From assembly GCA_028095005.1 (NCBI GenBank), contig CM051460.1, positions 160,203,461-160,267,460 on the forward strand: a stretch of DNA of 64,000 bases, read 5' to 3'. Below the pieces are notes generated by a model. It was not told the DNA's origin, made no database searches, and saw nothing but the letters and a program-made list of their open reading frames with translations. Origin of the DNA: Rhynchospora pubera. Lineage: Eukaryota > Streptophyta > Magnoliopsida > Poales > Cyperaceae. Positions 20,653 to 31,978 of this stretch are shown here, piece by piece. Position numbers and translations under genes: made by a program. Position 1 is the stretch's first letter, and each line of letters begins with the position of its first letter.

Positions 20653-21334
20653 GAGTAAGAGTCTGAGTCTCTGACAGAGAACGAGAGAGAGAACTGAGCG
20701 GCTGCGAGAATTTGAGAGAGTGAGAACTGAGCGGCTTTGAGAGGTGGTGAGCGGCGATGAGGGACTGAGAGTCTGAGAGAAAATGAGAGAGAACGATAGT
20801 TAGGGATTTGAGGAGAGCGGCGGAGTGCGGTAGTCTTAGGGTTAGGTCAGTGACAGAAACTATGACAGAAAGAAATTTTGGGCTGCAGAGTGCAGAGTCG
20901 AAAATACTCCCGAATTAATTTTGGGCCAGGTGCACTAATCATTGATTACTCGAGTAGGGCTCTTCTCGAAATCACGTTATTTAATTTCAAGTTGGATGTA
21001 ACTCGATTTTTTCTAACTCGACCCATATCTAAATTTTTTTCGAGACGAGTTACGATTTTTTTGCTCTTTTCTACTTTGATGTTTTTCTTTTCATTGAAAA
21101 ATACTCTCTAATATTTCCCTTTTCGTCCACCTTTTTTTCTTTTTTTCACGGCTTTGATGGTTGTTTTTTAATGTTCCAAATTTTCTCTTTTTTCACGGCT
21201 TTGATGATTGTTTTTTAATGTTCCAAATTTTCTTATTCGAAATCCGTGATTTTTCAACTTTTTTATCTTTTGTTTTGAGACATCCTCCTCTCAGTTCTTC
21301 ACCATCAAATAACTAAAGATGGGCGGCATTCAGT
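20653..21334. other. upstream region and remnant of the cassette family
   Basis: Bases 20653-20860 are rich in GAGAGA-type sequence. Bases 21120-21315 contain a tandem duplication (TTTTCACGGCTTTGATG at about 21146 and 21190) and phrases shared with units A and C (TTCGAAATCCGTGA, AGTTCTTCACCATCAAATAAC, GATGGGCGGCA). They are therefore a fifth, promoterless remnant of that family. Confidence 0.5.
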
Positions 21335-22990
21335 TCTTATATATTCCGAAAAATTTTAAAATAGTATTAAATTAATATAATATATTAAAAATAATATCAA
21401 TATAATAATATTTTTTAAATAGTATCACGAGATCGGAATCCTGGATTCCGAACGTTAGATCGGAATCCTAGATTCCGATCTAAGCTTTGATCGGATTCTG
21501 GGTTTCCGATCTAACCTTAGATCGGAATCCGAGATTATTCCGATATTCTGATCTTAGCTTTTCAATTTTTTTATATATTATTTATTTATTTATTTAATTT
21601 ATTAATTAGTTAAAAAATTAAAAAAATAGATAATATATTGTAAAAATATTGAAAAAATATGGAAAAAATCAGGAATAATTAAATTAAATTTTATATGTAA
21701 TTTAGTATTTTTTGGGAATATTAAATTCATTTTCATTTTAATTAATTTATTTAATTAAAATAAAAATTTTTATAACTTATTTAATTAAAATATAAATTTT
21801 TATAACTTATTTAATTAAATGAATTGTACCATTTAAAAAGGATTATAAATTTTCAGAATTTGCAGGGATACAAAGGCATAATCCTTTCAGAATGTTCAAA
21901 GTTTTATTAATTCTTTCTGCATTTGCAGGGATACAAAGACATAATTTGAACATTAAAACTTTAAACAGGCTTAACTTTTGATAGGAAGGTCCGTTTGGGG
22001 CGATCGAGGACATTCCGAAAAGCTGGCGACGAGATCTACGCATTTTACAGGGGTGAAAGTTTGCAAACCTAAAAACCACTCAAAACCCGTAACGACCATT
22101 TTCGGACCCAAAAAACGCTCTCTGGACCTCCAAAATCCACTTTGAAAGTTTGCAAACCTAAAAACCACTCAAAACTACTAAAATTTTTTTTAAAATCATA
22201 AATTAATCATTAAAAAATAGAGAAATGCAGTAAATCAAGTGAATTTAGTCTTTCTTCTCCGTCTCAGTAAAACATCAATCTCGTGTGATTCCTTTCTAAC
22301 GCAATCCAGAAAGTGCTTCCTTGATCATGAGACTCGATATGATTGTTTAATATATGGTTGTTTAAATTAATTAAAAATTTATACTTAATTATTCATTTTT
22401 TAATTAAATAAATTAATTAAATTTTAATTTAATTAAATAAATTAATTAAAAGAAAAATAAATTTAATTTTCCAAAAAAAAAATACTAAATTACATATAAA
22501 ATTTTTTTAATTATTCCTGATTTTTTTTATATTTTTTCAATATTTTTAGAATATATTATCTATTTTTCTAATTAATTAACTAATTAATAAACTAATAAAA
22601 GGAAAAAAATTTTAATTTTCCCAAAAAATACTAAATTACATATAAAATTTAGTTTAATTATTCCTGATTTTTTCCATATTTTTTCAATATTTTTACAATA
22701 TATTATATATTTTTCTAATTATTTAACTAATTAATAAATTAAATAAATAAATAAATAATATATAAAAAAATTAAAAAGCTAAGATCGGAATCTCGGATTC
22801 CGATCTAAGCTTAGATCGGAAACTCAGAATCCGATCAAAACTTAGATCGGAATCCTGGATTCCGATCTAACGTTCGGAATCCAGGATTCCGATCTCGTGA
22901 TACTATTTATATTAAACTTATTATATTGATATTATTTTTAATATATTATATTAATTTAATACTAACTTTTAAAATTTCGGTTATATATTC
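21335..22990. mobile_element. foldback element with about 500-bp inverted repeats
   Basis: The left arm (about 21335-21835) and right arm (about 22385-22990) are inverted copies of each other. Each contains a cluster of small palindromes of the type AGATCGGAATCC..GGATTCCGATCT, then long AT-rich tracts. The right arm is partly duplicated. The 500-bp middle has no transposase; it carries two direct repeats, GTTTGCAAACCTAAAAACCA at about 22060 and 22146, and GCAGGGATACAAAG at about 21863 and 21926. It is non-autonomous, and its superfamily is not clear. Confidence 0.75.
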
Positions 22991-23553
22991 CTGTCTACTT
23001 GTATATACCGGCCCAAAATTATAGCAGGTTGTCTAAGGCCGAAATTTTATCAGGCCCGGTCAGGTAACATGTATGAACTCTCAAACCTAAAGACACTTTC
23101 GGATGATTGTTTGAACCTGAGTAGTGAATTCACAACTTCGTCTTTCGTCAACACTTCCTCACTTACCATTGGCATGCTTAGTGTTCTAAATACGTGACAT
23201 GTCCTTTCGTGACGTGTTAAATACGCCATGTCCAGATCATCTCTCATGTCGTACGTGTCGTGTCGTGTCGTGACGTGTCCTTTGCATCAAATTTATCTTT
23301 GTATCTGTCTCTTTCTGACAGCTGGTGCATTTGGTGGGACATGGTACCTTAATTCTGAGAAAGGAAATTTTCCCTTCGATAATGCAGGAGTGTGACATGG
23401 TACTTATCTTATAATTTTTTATTTCTTCCATATTATAAATTTTTCATATTGTTTGAGTATATCACATGTTTGTTGGCTGATTGGTGTAAATTTAATCAAA
23501 ATAATCTCGTTTTACTTGATTTAATCTGTCGTAGTAAAACTAAGGGTCGAATC
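22991..23553. other. unassigned; possible coding remnant
   Basis: On the minus strand 23050-23190 is open and reads SEEVLTKDEVVNSLLRFKQS before a run ending PDRA, with a possible donor GTAAGTGAGG near 23168. The run CGTGTCGTGTCGTGACGTG at about 23254-23275 is a simple repeat. No family was recognised. Confidence 0.25.
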
Positions 23554-23709
23554 TGTTAGAGATATGTTCTAAAATCCAATTATTTTATGGCTACTTTCAT
23601 AGCTTATGTTATTAATGATATTTGATCATTTGTTGCTGATTTTTTTATTGACAGTTCATTCAAATTGAGGATCTGAATTGTGAAACACTGTAGTTCATTT
23701 ATGATTAAA
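23554..23709 (+). mobile_element. copia LTR 5' fragment
   Basis: It starts TGTTAGAGATATGTTC and matches the first 150 or so bases of the copia LTR (GACAGTTCATTCAAATTGAG, GAGGATCTGAATTG). It then stops abruptly at the Helitron-like terminus CTAG at 23710. Confidence 0.8.
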
Positions 23710-24360
23710 CTAGATGGGGAAATCGAGGTTCGCTCGATATATGCGGTACATATAACCAATGAAGAGGACGAAAAAATACGTTTTTACACTGATTCTAATA
23801 TATAGTGGTAGATCATAAATTTATTACCGGTACATAATCCTTCCCATTTCTATCCAATTTATTTGAAGATTTGTTTACAATTATGGCAAGATCTTTTTCA
23901 TTATATCTTCCCTTGCCAAATTACCCAAACCTTCCTACTTTTTGATATGAACATAAACCACTTAGCAATAATATATTTGTGATGAGAAACATAATAGATT
24001 CTGCAATATGTAACATGAATGTTAATGCATATTACCTCTGTCCATGTCCATTTCTGTCAGATGAATGTAGGAAGGATATGGATGAAAGACAACCGCTCAA
24101 TGATTGTTCCTCTCTTCTTTTGTATAAGAGTTCATAGCTAAAAACTAAAAAATAGAAAAAATAGCTCATGGTTATTCTTACAAAAAATGAACTCACTATG
24201 CAAGTAGATACATAGGAATAGCAAAGACTCATCAACTTCACCATTTATTCAATGCATTAGGATTTATTACGTACCAATTTTAACCCGAAATTATTTTATA
24301 TAAGAATTTTCACACAAAAAATTTTAATAGAAAGAATTATTATCTTTTTTTTAATAAGAA
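23710..24360. mobile_element. Helitron-like 3' end (minus strand) and spacer
   Basis: Read on the minus strand, ATCGAGCGAACCTCGAT (a 6-bp-stem hairpin) is followed by TTCCCCATCTAG and then host T at 23709. Hairpin plus CTAG before T is the Helitron 3' signature. The other end could not be located, so the limits are approximate. The rest is AT-rich without a supported gene. Confidence 0.4.
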
Positions 24361-24400
24361 GAAAGTTCGTACGCGTTTCATAAAAGCGTAACGTATCTCT

Positions 24401-24465
24401 CCTTCGTATCCGTTTATAAAACGCGCTCGAAGGCTTCGAACGCGTTTTATAAACGGGTACGAAGG
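24401..24465. repeat. 65-bp near-perfect palindrome 1
   Basis: The two 32-base arms differ at two positions and meet at CGAAGGCTTCG. Each arm contains TTTATAAAACGCG. Partial arm-like pieces (ACGCGTTTCATAAAAGCGTA) lie just upstream. Confidence 0.85.
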
Positions 24466-24511
24466 AAAGATAAATTCACCGCTTCAGTTACGCCTTTTGA
24501 GGAGCTGACAA

Positions 24512-24575
24512 CTTCGTACCCATTTATAAAACGCGTTCGAAGCCTTCGAGCGCGTTTTATAAACAGGTACGAAGG
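24512..24575. repeat. 64-bp near-perfect palindrome 2
   Basis: This is a second copy of the palindrome at 24401-24465, about 110 bases away. Its centre is CGAAGCCTTCG and its arms contain TTTATAAAACGCG. The spacer between the copies (24466-24511) is unrelated. Confidence 0.85.
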
Positions 24576-24987
24576 TGTTAATTTTTCGAAAACGAGTTAT
24601 GACCGTTTTTTTGTGTTCGTCGTTGTTCAGTGAGCGAAGAGGTACAGACGCAGAGAAGAGAGAAGAGAAAGAAGAGATAAAAAGAGAGAAGAGAAGGGAG
24701 AGGAAGTTGCGGCCGGAGAAAGAAAAGAGCAGGCCGGAGAAAAGAGAAGAGGAAAGAGGTTGCGGCCGTCGAAAGAGAAGAGGAGGACGGAGGTGGTTGT
24801 CGTGCGAAGAGAAGAGGAGGCCGAAAGACGACGTACGCCGATATCGAGATTTTTTATTTTGCATTTACTGAAAATTATGGATATATTATTAAAAATTGTG
24901 GATTTTGGATTAGTAAAACTAATTATTATTGAAATTGTTAGTAAAATTGTGGATATAAAGAGAACCAAGCTTTCACCATTCATATAA
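24576..24987. other. purine-rich stretch, no supported gene
   Basis: Bases 24640-24830 are almost pure GA/G on the plus strand. The resulting Arg/Glu-rich frame (24575-24871) starts with TTG and is best explained by composition. It is followed by AT-rich DNA. Confidence 0.5.
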
Positions 24988-25137
24988 GCTCCGTTTGGAT
25001 TCCATTTGGAAAGAAGGGAAGAAGGAATAAGAGAATAAATTTATTATAAACAATCCAAACTCTTCACAAAGTTACACACTTTCTAATACTTCTTCCCACT
25101 TCTTCCTTTCTTTCCACATCTTATCCAAACGGAGCCT
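24988..25137. mobile_element. MITE, about 130-150 bp
   Basis: Inverted ends GCTCCGTTTGGAT and ATCCAAACGGAGC are flanked by TAA on the left and C-TTA on the right. The interior shares AATAAATTTATTATAAACAATC-type sequence with the MITE in unit B. Confidence 0.75.
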
Positions 25138-25472
25138 TATAATATTATTCACCAAATAATAAATCTGACAAATATCATTGTTGACTATATTATTTTAAGA
25201 CTCCAATGTTTGCTTCGTTTCCACACAACCCAAAATTAATTTTCCAACTTACTGAAATAGCTGTATCGAACATGAAAGCTTTAGATAAAATATAAATATT
25301 GAAAATTTACCTTTTGGTCTAACATCTGGCCAATGGCACCTTGGTGATTTGTGAAAAAGAGATCCATGCAATAATTTGTATGGATGAAATAGCCATTTAT
25401 GTTAATTTATCACGAGTTTCAGGTTTTTGCATGAAATACATTTCAAGTTTCAACGGAAACGAGTGTCAGTAT
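25138..25472. other. spacer before the copia element
   Basis: AT-rich, no feature seen. The last five bases, AGTAT (25468-25472), are the left target duplication of the copia element. Confidence 0.6.
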
Positions 25473-27236
25473 TGTTAGAGATATGTCCTAGAAACCAATC
25501 ATATTTGGCTACTTCTATAGTTTTATGTAAGTGATGATTTTATATCATTTGTTCCTTGATTTATGTGTTGACAGTTCGTTCAGGTTGAGGATCTGAATTA
25601 TAGATCACTGTGTTTCATTTAGTAGTAAATGACAACAATAAATCTAAAGCGTCCATAATCTTGATAATTAACAAGGAACATTAATTATCAATAAAATTAG
25701 TATGCAAGTTAAGTGATGATTAAGTTCTATAAATCATAGGTTAAGAGTAACCAACTTAATTGCATATGTTTATGTTAATTGAACATAGTACAGGACACGA
25801 CCCAACGAAATAAATATATGGATTGTGTTATGTGTCATTATTTATTTCGTTATGATTTTGATACTAAGTTTGAGATATTTATCTTTTCCACATGAGGATA
25901 GGTTCAATAAATATCGTCTACCGCTGATTCCCGATAAGGGATGCTATACGGACGTTATTTATGTTCTCTTGAATTGTGCGGGGAAAAGCTAAATAATCAA
26001 GAAAACCGTATGTCCCTCATTAATTCACTTAGTGAGTGACGATATCTATTTGGGCCCCTTGATGGAGATAGATTGTTTGCTAGCAACTGATACAATTATC
26101 TCTAGATCAAGAAACGTATAATCTGCAAGAATGACACATTCCTATCTTGGATTATACGATGATATCGTGAGACATAGGAATCAAAATAGAGATATACTTA
26201 TATTCTCTTATGCAGGATTTAAATACTGTAGCAGTACTTTATTTATGCGAATTGGGAATCATAACGTGTTGCTAGATACCGCTTATGATTATTGGAATTA
26301 AATAGCGATTTAATCCCATGTCCAACTTAGCATAAATCCTCAAAGGGTCACACAGATCGAAATATAACCAAACAGTGCATTAATTATTTATTTGCATCAG
26401 TGTGCTTTTGCGAAAATATGATAAGTTGATTAATTGATTATATGTCGATATAATTAATTAATTCAAACGGATCATATCGAAATGATTTAATGCATAAGCT
26501 AATCCCATGGTAATTATTAATTAGTTAATAATTATTCAACACAATACAATTTAATATAAATAGTTATATTAAATTAATGGGCCGATATTTATTATAGAAT
26601 AAATAGCCCAAATGAAGAGCACTAAATAGTGGATTGAATGGATTGATTTAATAATCAATTTGGAGAGCTTGCAAAGCCCAAAAGGCCCATTATATGGCCG
26701 GCCATAGAGGGGTGTGGTAGGTAGGTGGCATGATTGTAAATAAAGGGAACTTATTGCTAGGGTTTGAGCATTATAAAAGGACCCTTGTGGAGGCTCCTTG
26801 CTCCTCTCTCTCTCTTCCCTTGCTAGGCCGCCACCCTCCCCTTCTCTCCCTTTCCTGGCCGCCACTTCTCTCCCCTCTCATCCACCTTAGCTCATGTGTT
26901 GAGCACCATCATCTCTCCACTTAATTAAAGAGAATTAAGAAGGCGAGAACGCTTGGGATTAGCCTAGACCTTGTAGCTTCTAGCAAAACTTGTAGGTCTT
27001 GGTTAATTTCGTGGTGGACTCGAGGACGAGCTTGGCACGAAGGAGGAGCTAGACGCGAGCACCACCACCTACAATCTAGCCGGTTCGAGCCTCTTGATTA
27101 CTACATCAAGAGAGTTATACCTATGAACCTTCTCTTTGTGTGGATGGCTAAGTACTAGATCTTGTCTTTGCATGATTGTTATGGCTAATTAGGAGTAATT
27201 AATCATAAAAAATGAAAATTATGCACTTAACTAACA
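25473..27236 (+). repeat. copia left LTR
   Basis: 1764 bp, TG...CA. A TATA box (CATTATAAAAGGACCC) lies near 26769, placing the transcription start roughly 30 bases later in a CT-rich leader. Confidence 0.95.
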
Positions 27237-27237
27237 G

Positions 27238-27250
27238 TGGTATCAGAGCC
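27238..27250 (+). promoter_or_regulatory. primer-binding site, initiator-Met tRNA type
   Basis: TGGTATCAGAGCC starts two bases after the LTR. It is complementary to the 3' end of plant initiator methionine tRNA, the usual copia primer. Confidence 0.92.
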
Positions 27251-29305
27251 ATGTTGTACTTAAGCAATTTTGACACTTAATTAAGAGAAATTGGCTAATT
27301 AACGGATTAGTAGAGATGATGCGTTTGTTTGCTGTCTGGAAATGGTATTTTCTGTGTTGTTTCGCGTTTTTCGTTTTAATAAGTTCTCTGGAAGTTTTTT
27401 CCATCTACATGAAATCTGTGGATTATGATTCTTTTGGCGTTGGATTCACATTTTTCTGAATTAGTATGGATTTATTGTGAATAAAACGGCGACAATGCGC
27501 AGAACCAGTTTCTGCTCGTACTGTCCTGTTTGAATGGCTTGAAAGATTTATATTTTGAATATAAGTACCAGTGTTCTATGGCTAGATTTAAAGAGGACTT
27601 GAAGCTATTTCTGAGCATGTATAAATTGTTGCATGACTTGGATTAATTTGTGGGTTTTCAAGTATGAAAAGGAAGATCTCGTCAGATCCAGTTTGTTGAG
27701 AAAATCGATTGTTCTAATAAACTGTACCAACTGAGAACTCTTTTAAAAATTCTGTTTAAATGGAGTTGTTCTATTTTGAGTTAGGATTTCAGGAAAATTA
27801 ATTTCATAATTTTTCGTGGAAGTTTGGACCTTCAACTAGGTTAAAATATTTTGATCGACAGTCTGTTCCAGTACAGAATTTGTTGATTGTTTAGTATGTA
27901 ACTCGAACTTTTTGAACTGAACTTGGTGGTTTTCTTTTCATGGATAGTTAGCCTATAGACTAAACTAGTTTTTCTATGTATATTGTATATATAAAAACTG
28001 ATTAGAAGGTGGTCTAACAGACCAAATGGTTGAGAGGATAAGCTGAAAGTCTCATAACGGTGTTTCGTGCACTTGTAAGAGATTTGTCATTTTTTATTCT
28101 CCCAGATGGTTTAAGATCTCTTCTTGAAATTTTTACTGGTATTCACAACTATGATAAGGAGCTTAAGTAATTTATTTGAGAATTTTTGGAGACCTAAAAC
28201 CTTTGTTTTTATTGGATTCCATTAGTTACGTTTTTTAATAAATTACTGTTTTTCTAAGTATTCAAATTAGTTGAAAACAATTAGAAAACTCCTTGATTGA
28301 TCTCCTTTCAGTTATGGGATGTTGAAAGAACTTTCTAAATGAATTTAAACAAGTTTTGTTGTTTAAAATTGAGGATTTGTACACGGAATTTACTTATGGC
28401 AAACGATACGCAAAGATGCTTGAAAATCGTTAATTGGAAACAAAGTGCTTGTATGTGCTAACTTTGTTTTGTAGTTGGATAGTGGGTTTAGTATGGCTCA
28501 AGACTCAATGCCTTGTGGTTGTAATTTGAATGCATGTGTGAATGCTTGTAATGCGGCCTTTGGTGCCATTAATTAATTAATTTGTTGATTAATTTTTTAT
28601 GTAACTTGTGAGGCTTGCATGCCCCTAAGGTTAGGATGGGAATAGGATTTTTTCACATGTATTTTGCACCTTTATTTTATATAGGATTTAGATCATTATA
28701 GAATTTAGTGGGAGGGCAAGGATTAGATTAGTTTTGCTCCATGGACGATGTGGCGAAACTAATGCAAGCTGGAGCCATACAAACCCACAACTATGAGATG
28801 CTTATGTGATTACTTTTGTTAGGTTAGGTATGGGTGTATGCTTACACGACCACCAAACAAAGTGTCATATGAATTGTTTGTCCCAAACTAAAACGAATAA
28901 GTTAAATCGCCCTCCTTCTCTCTATCCCCTTCACGCCGATTGTCACTCATGGCGCGGTCCGCCTAAGCGGACGTCATGGTTGCCAATTCGGTAGTCGGGG
29001 TGCAAATAGCTAAGATTTGCAAGGAGCAAATAGTGAGAAGTGACTTTTCGATGGACCCAACTAGAGTTTGGACATCGGGGCGAAATTCGCTTATGCGAAC
29101 CAAGAGTCATGGTAAGATGATTGGTTGTAGAACCTACCTTATATAATCATTTTGGATGACGTGCCATAGCAGGTCCATTTTGATGAAAATAGGGGTCTTG
29201 GAAATCACTATACTTAGGGACTTTTAAAAGTGTAGTGAAAGTTTTACTTTTGTTAAAACTAAAAACATAAAACTAATTGACCTTTAAATTCGATAATTGT
29301 TGTAG
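27251..29305 (+). other. copia leader
   Basis: About 2 kb of non-coding leader separates the PBS from the gag ATG. Two similar hairpins lie at 28957-28972 (GTCCGCCTAAGCGGAC) and 29086-29099 (TTCGCTTATGCGAA). Each is followed within about 15 bases by GTCATGG. They could serve RNA dimerisation or packaging, but that is inference. Confidence 0.7.
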
Positions 29306-29927
29306 ATGTCTTCCTCTTCTTTAACGCTTCGTTCTCTTCTTGAGAAAGAGAAACTCGCTTTTAACGGTGTTAATTTCTTGGATTGGCACCGCAACCTAAG
29401 GCTTGCCTTTAGGTTTGAGAAAAGAGAGTATCTCCTTTCCACTCCGATTCCCTCTTCTCCTAAGGACACGGATCCGAAGGATAAGCAAGAGGCATATGAG
29501 AAGCACATCAATGAGGACATGGAAATGTCCGTCTCGATGGTTGCGGTCATGGAATCGGAACTCCAAAAAGAATTCATTGATAGTGGTTATGGAGTGTTCG
29601 AAATGATCACTCGTCTCAAGAACATGTTCCAAACCAAGGCCCGCACCGAAAGGGCCCGTCTCATCAAGGTCGTCGCCAACACTCGCTTGGCGGAGGGTCA
29701 TGAAGTCGGGCCACACGTCATGAAGATGGCGGGATTGTTTCGGCAGCTTGAAAAGCTTGATACGCCCTTTCCTTCGGGTGCGATTCAAGATTTCATTCTC
29801 AACTCCCTCCCTCCAAGCTTCACCGATTTTGTTGTGAACTACCGGATGAATGGCATGGATAAGAGCATGGATGATCTCCAAAACATGCTCGTTGAAACGG
29901 AGGATAGTCTCAAGAAGGAGAAGGGCC
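29306..29927 (+). pseudogene. copia gag, N-terminal part
   Basis: The frame begins MSSSSLTLRSLLEKEKLAFN and has the copia gag (UBN2-like) pattern GVNFLDWHRNLRLAF. It is open for 207 codons until the GGGCC target duplication at 29923-29927, where the Athila-type element is inserted. The frame resumes at 43988 without loss: GGC C then CA AAG. The gag is thus split but not otherwise damaged here. Confidence 0.9.
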
Positions 29928-31602
29928 TGATGTACGGTTTTCGTACTTGATTTTCAGCCAGAATAAGCCCCTAAATTCGTTCAAATTACTTGTGTTTTTA
30001 CTCATTTTCCTTTAAATTGTGCTAATGTTAGATGTAGGAAAGTTCAGCCGTAGCCCGGCAAGTTTTTTATACAGGTTCATCACACTTTGGCGCGAAAAAA
30101 GGAGAAAATCGACTAAGTTGCACAAATCCAGCAAGATGGAACGGGCCGCCCCAATCATAGGACGGGTCGTCCCACCTCAGTGCAAACGCAGGCAGAGGGA
30201 ATTCAGACGACGCATTCAGCCCATGCTGGGACGGGCCGCCCCATGTTTAGACCAGGCCGTCCCAGTCCACGACCAGGCCAGAGAGTTATTTCGAGAATGC
30301 CAAATATAGAGTGCCTGATTTGGTGAGGCGGTTTCTTCAGTTTCCACCGCCTTTCTGGGCCACTATGCCACGTTTTGGAGCTTCCCAAGAGGCCTATATA
30401 AGCTCTGTCCTGGCTCCAAGTCAGGAGAGTCGAAATTTGCTAAGTTTGGAGAGCCAGAAAGGAGCAAGGCAACCACCCTGTCGAGACGGCCATCCACCAG
30501 CCTGAGACGCACCGCCCCAGGATCAGGACGGCCCGCCCCAGACAGGACAGAGCTTAGGAGATAGACGATTTTCAAGCACATCTTGTTGTAACTTGGTTTT
30601 TCTTTCTTTTTCTTTGTGTTTTTGTATGATGAAACCTGCTTTTTCTTGCATGGAGTAGTTTAGTTTAGGGGCTATGGTTCGATAACTTTTCTTTTAGTTG
30701 TTTGTTTTGTTTGAATACTTGATTAGTTGCTAAGTTAAAGTTGCGTTTTGATTTCTGCAATTTAATTCTATCTTTTTGTTGCAAATTGTTAATGTTAGAT
30801 CTGATTATTGCGTTAAACAAAGGCCTAGTTTAATTGTCAAAGAAAAGTCAATCTGCAATAACAAACAAACACTTAGATCAATTAGGTAGGCGATATCTGA
30901 AAGGATTTAACCAAACTTCAAGTAATTAGAAGTTTTACTCAACAAACCGAGAGGTTGAGAGTTTACCAAGACCCAGAAATCAATTAGAAACACCTAAACC
31001 AAGAAACGAGAGTTGAAATTTAGGAGCTTTTAGGATTTATCAAACAGAACCCCACAACTTGACCTGAACGAGAGTTAGAGCGCAAGTCTGTAGGTTAGGT
31101 TTGGTCCAATTCACGCAAAAACACTCAGTAAATAATTAAGTAAGATGACAAGACAAACATCGGATGATTGGAACGGCCCGTTCCAAGGTCAGGACGGACC
31201 GCCCGAGAGGGGGCGTCCTGGCCTAGAACGGACAGTTCCAGCCATTTGACAGGGTTAGGACGGCCCGTTCCAGAGATGGAACGGTCCGTCCCAACCTTGA
31301 CAGACAGGAAAAGTTAGACAACCTGAACCCCTAATCATTAGTTAATTGTTTAAACTTTCAATTGGATAAAGTCTTTTTCTAGGAAATTATAATTTTAAAT
31401 TCTGTAACTGCAACTCACCTTCAGTTTGATCTGTTTGAAATTTGAATTGTTTATTTAATTAAAAGAATTTAAATTAATACGAATTGTTTAAACTTAGGAA
31501 AGGAATAGTCCGTCCCCGTGATTCGACCCTTAAACTACACTGCAAACGAATTAGTATCGGTTTTTAAGGAATTAATTTGACCAGTACCCTCAGCACCGAT
31601 CA
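29928..31602 (+). repeat. Athila-type left LTR
   Basis: 1675 bp. A TATA box (GGCCTATATAAGCTC) lies at about 30391. GGAACGG-type words occur in clusters near 30136-30265, 30505-30545 and 31170-31300. The LTR ends about 90 bases after the phrase GTCCCCGTGATTCGACCC. Confidence 0.95.
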
Positions 31603-31607
31603 AATTT

Positions 31608-31625
31608 TGGCGCCGTTGCCGGGGA
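31608..31625 (+). promoter_or_regulatory. primer-binding site, tRNA-Asp type
   Basis: TGGCGCCGTTGCCGGGGA is complementary over 18 bases to the 3' end of plant tRNA-Asp, the standard Athila/Tat primer. It begins five bases after the LTR. Confidence 0.9.
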
Positions 31626-31978
31626 CGGTGCCTTTTTCTAAGTTGTACTTTCTGTTTTAACTTAAATTCTTTCAATCTCTTTTCACCTTTTCTTTTGTTT
31701 TTGAAATTTTGCAGTCGCATACGCTGGCTAACAAGGAGAAAGAACTAGGCAGCGCACGCGATACAAGTTTTCGTCAACAAGGAGGAGGGGAACAGAATCA
31801 ACAACCGAGCCCATCTTCATCTGGAACGGCCCGTCCCATTTTAGGACGCACCGCCCCAGGTTTAGCTGAACTCACAGAGGAGGAAGGCTCTCTGATTCAA
31901 CCGTTTCGCCAGTTTTACCAGCGCAACCGCAGAAACCCAGAGAGAACTCAACCACCTTTTACGCCACCCGAAGAAGAC

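Noticed and set aside
24575..24871. Arg/Glu-rich open frame and its antisense partners
   Set aside because: The residues follow from a purine-only tract. Frames on both strands stay open for the same reason.
29396..29881. 161-codon antisense frame in copia gag
   Set aside because: It is the mirror of a well-supported gag frame on the plus strand.
31709..31978. Upstream part of the gag-pol frame as native N-terminus
   Set aside because: The first codon is TTG, and the first ATG is at 31979. The open upstream part may be leader or follow a splice acceptor, so the CDS was started at the ATG.
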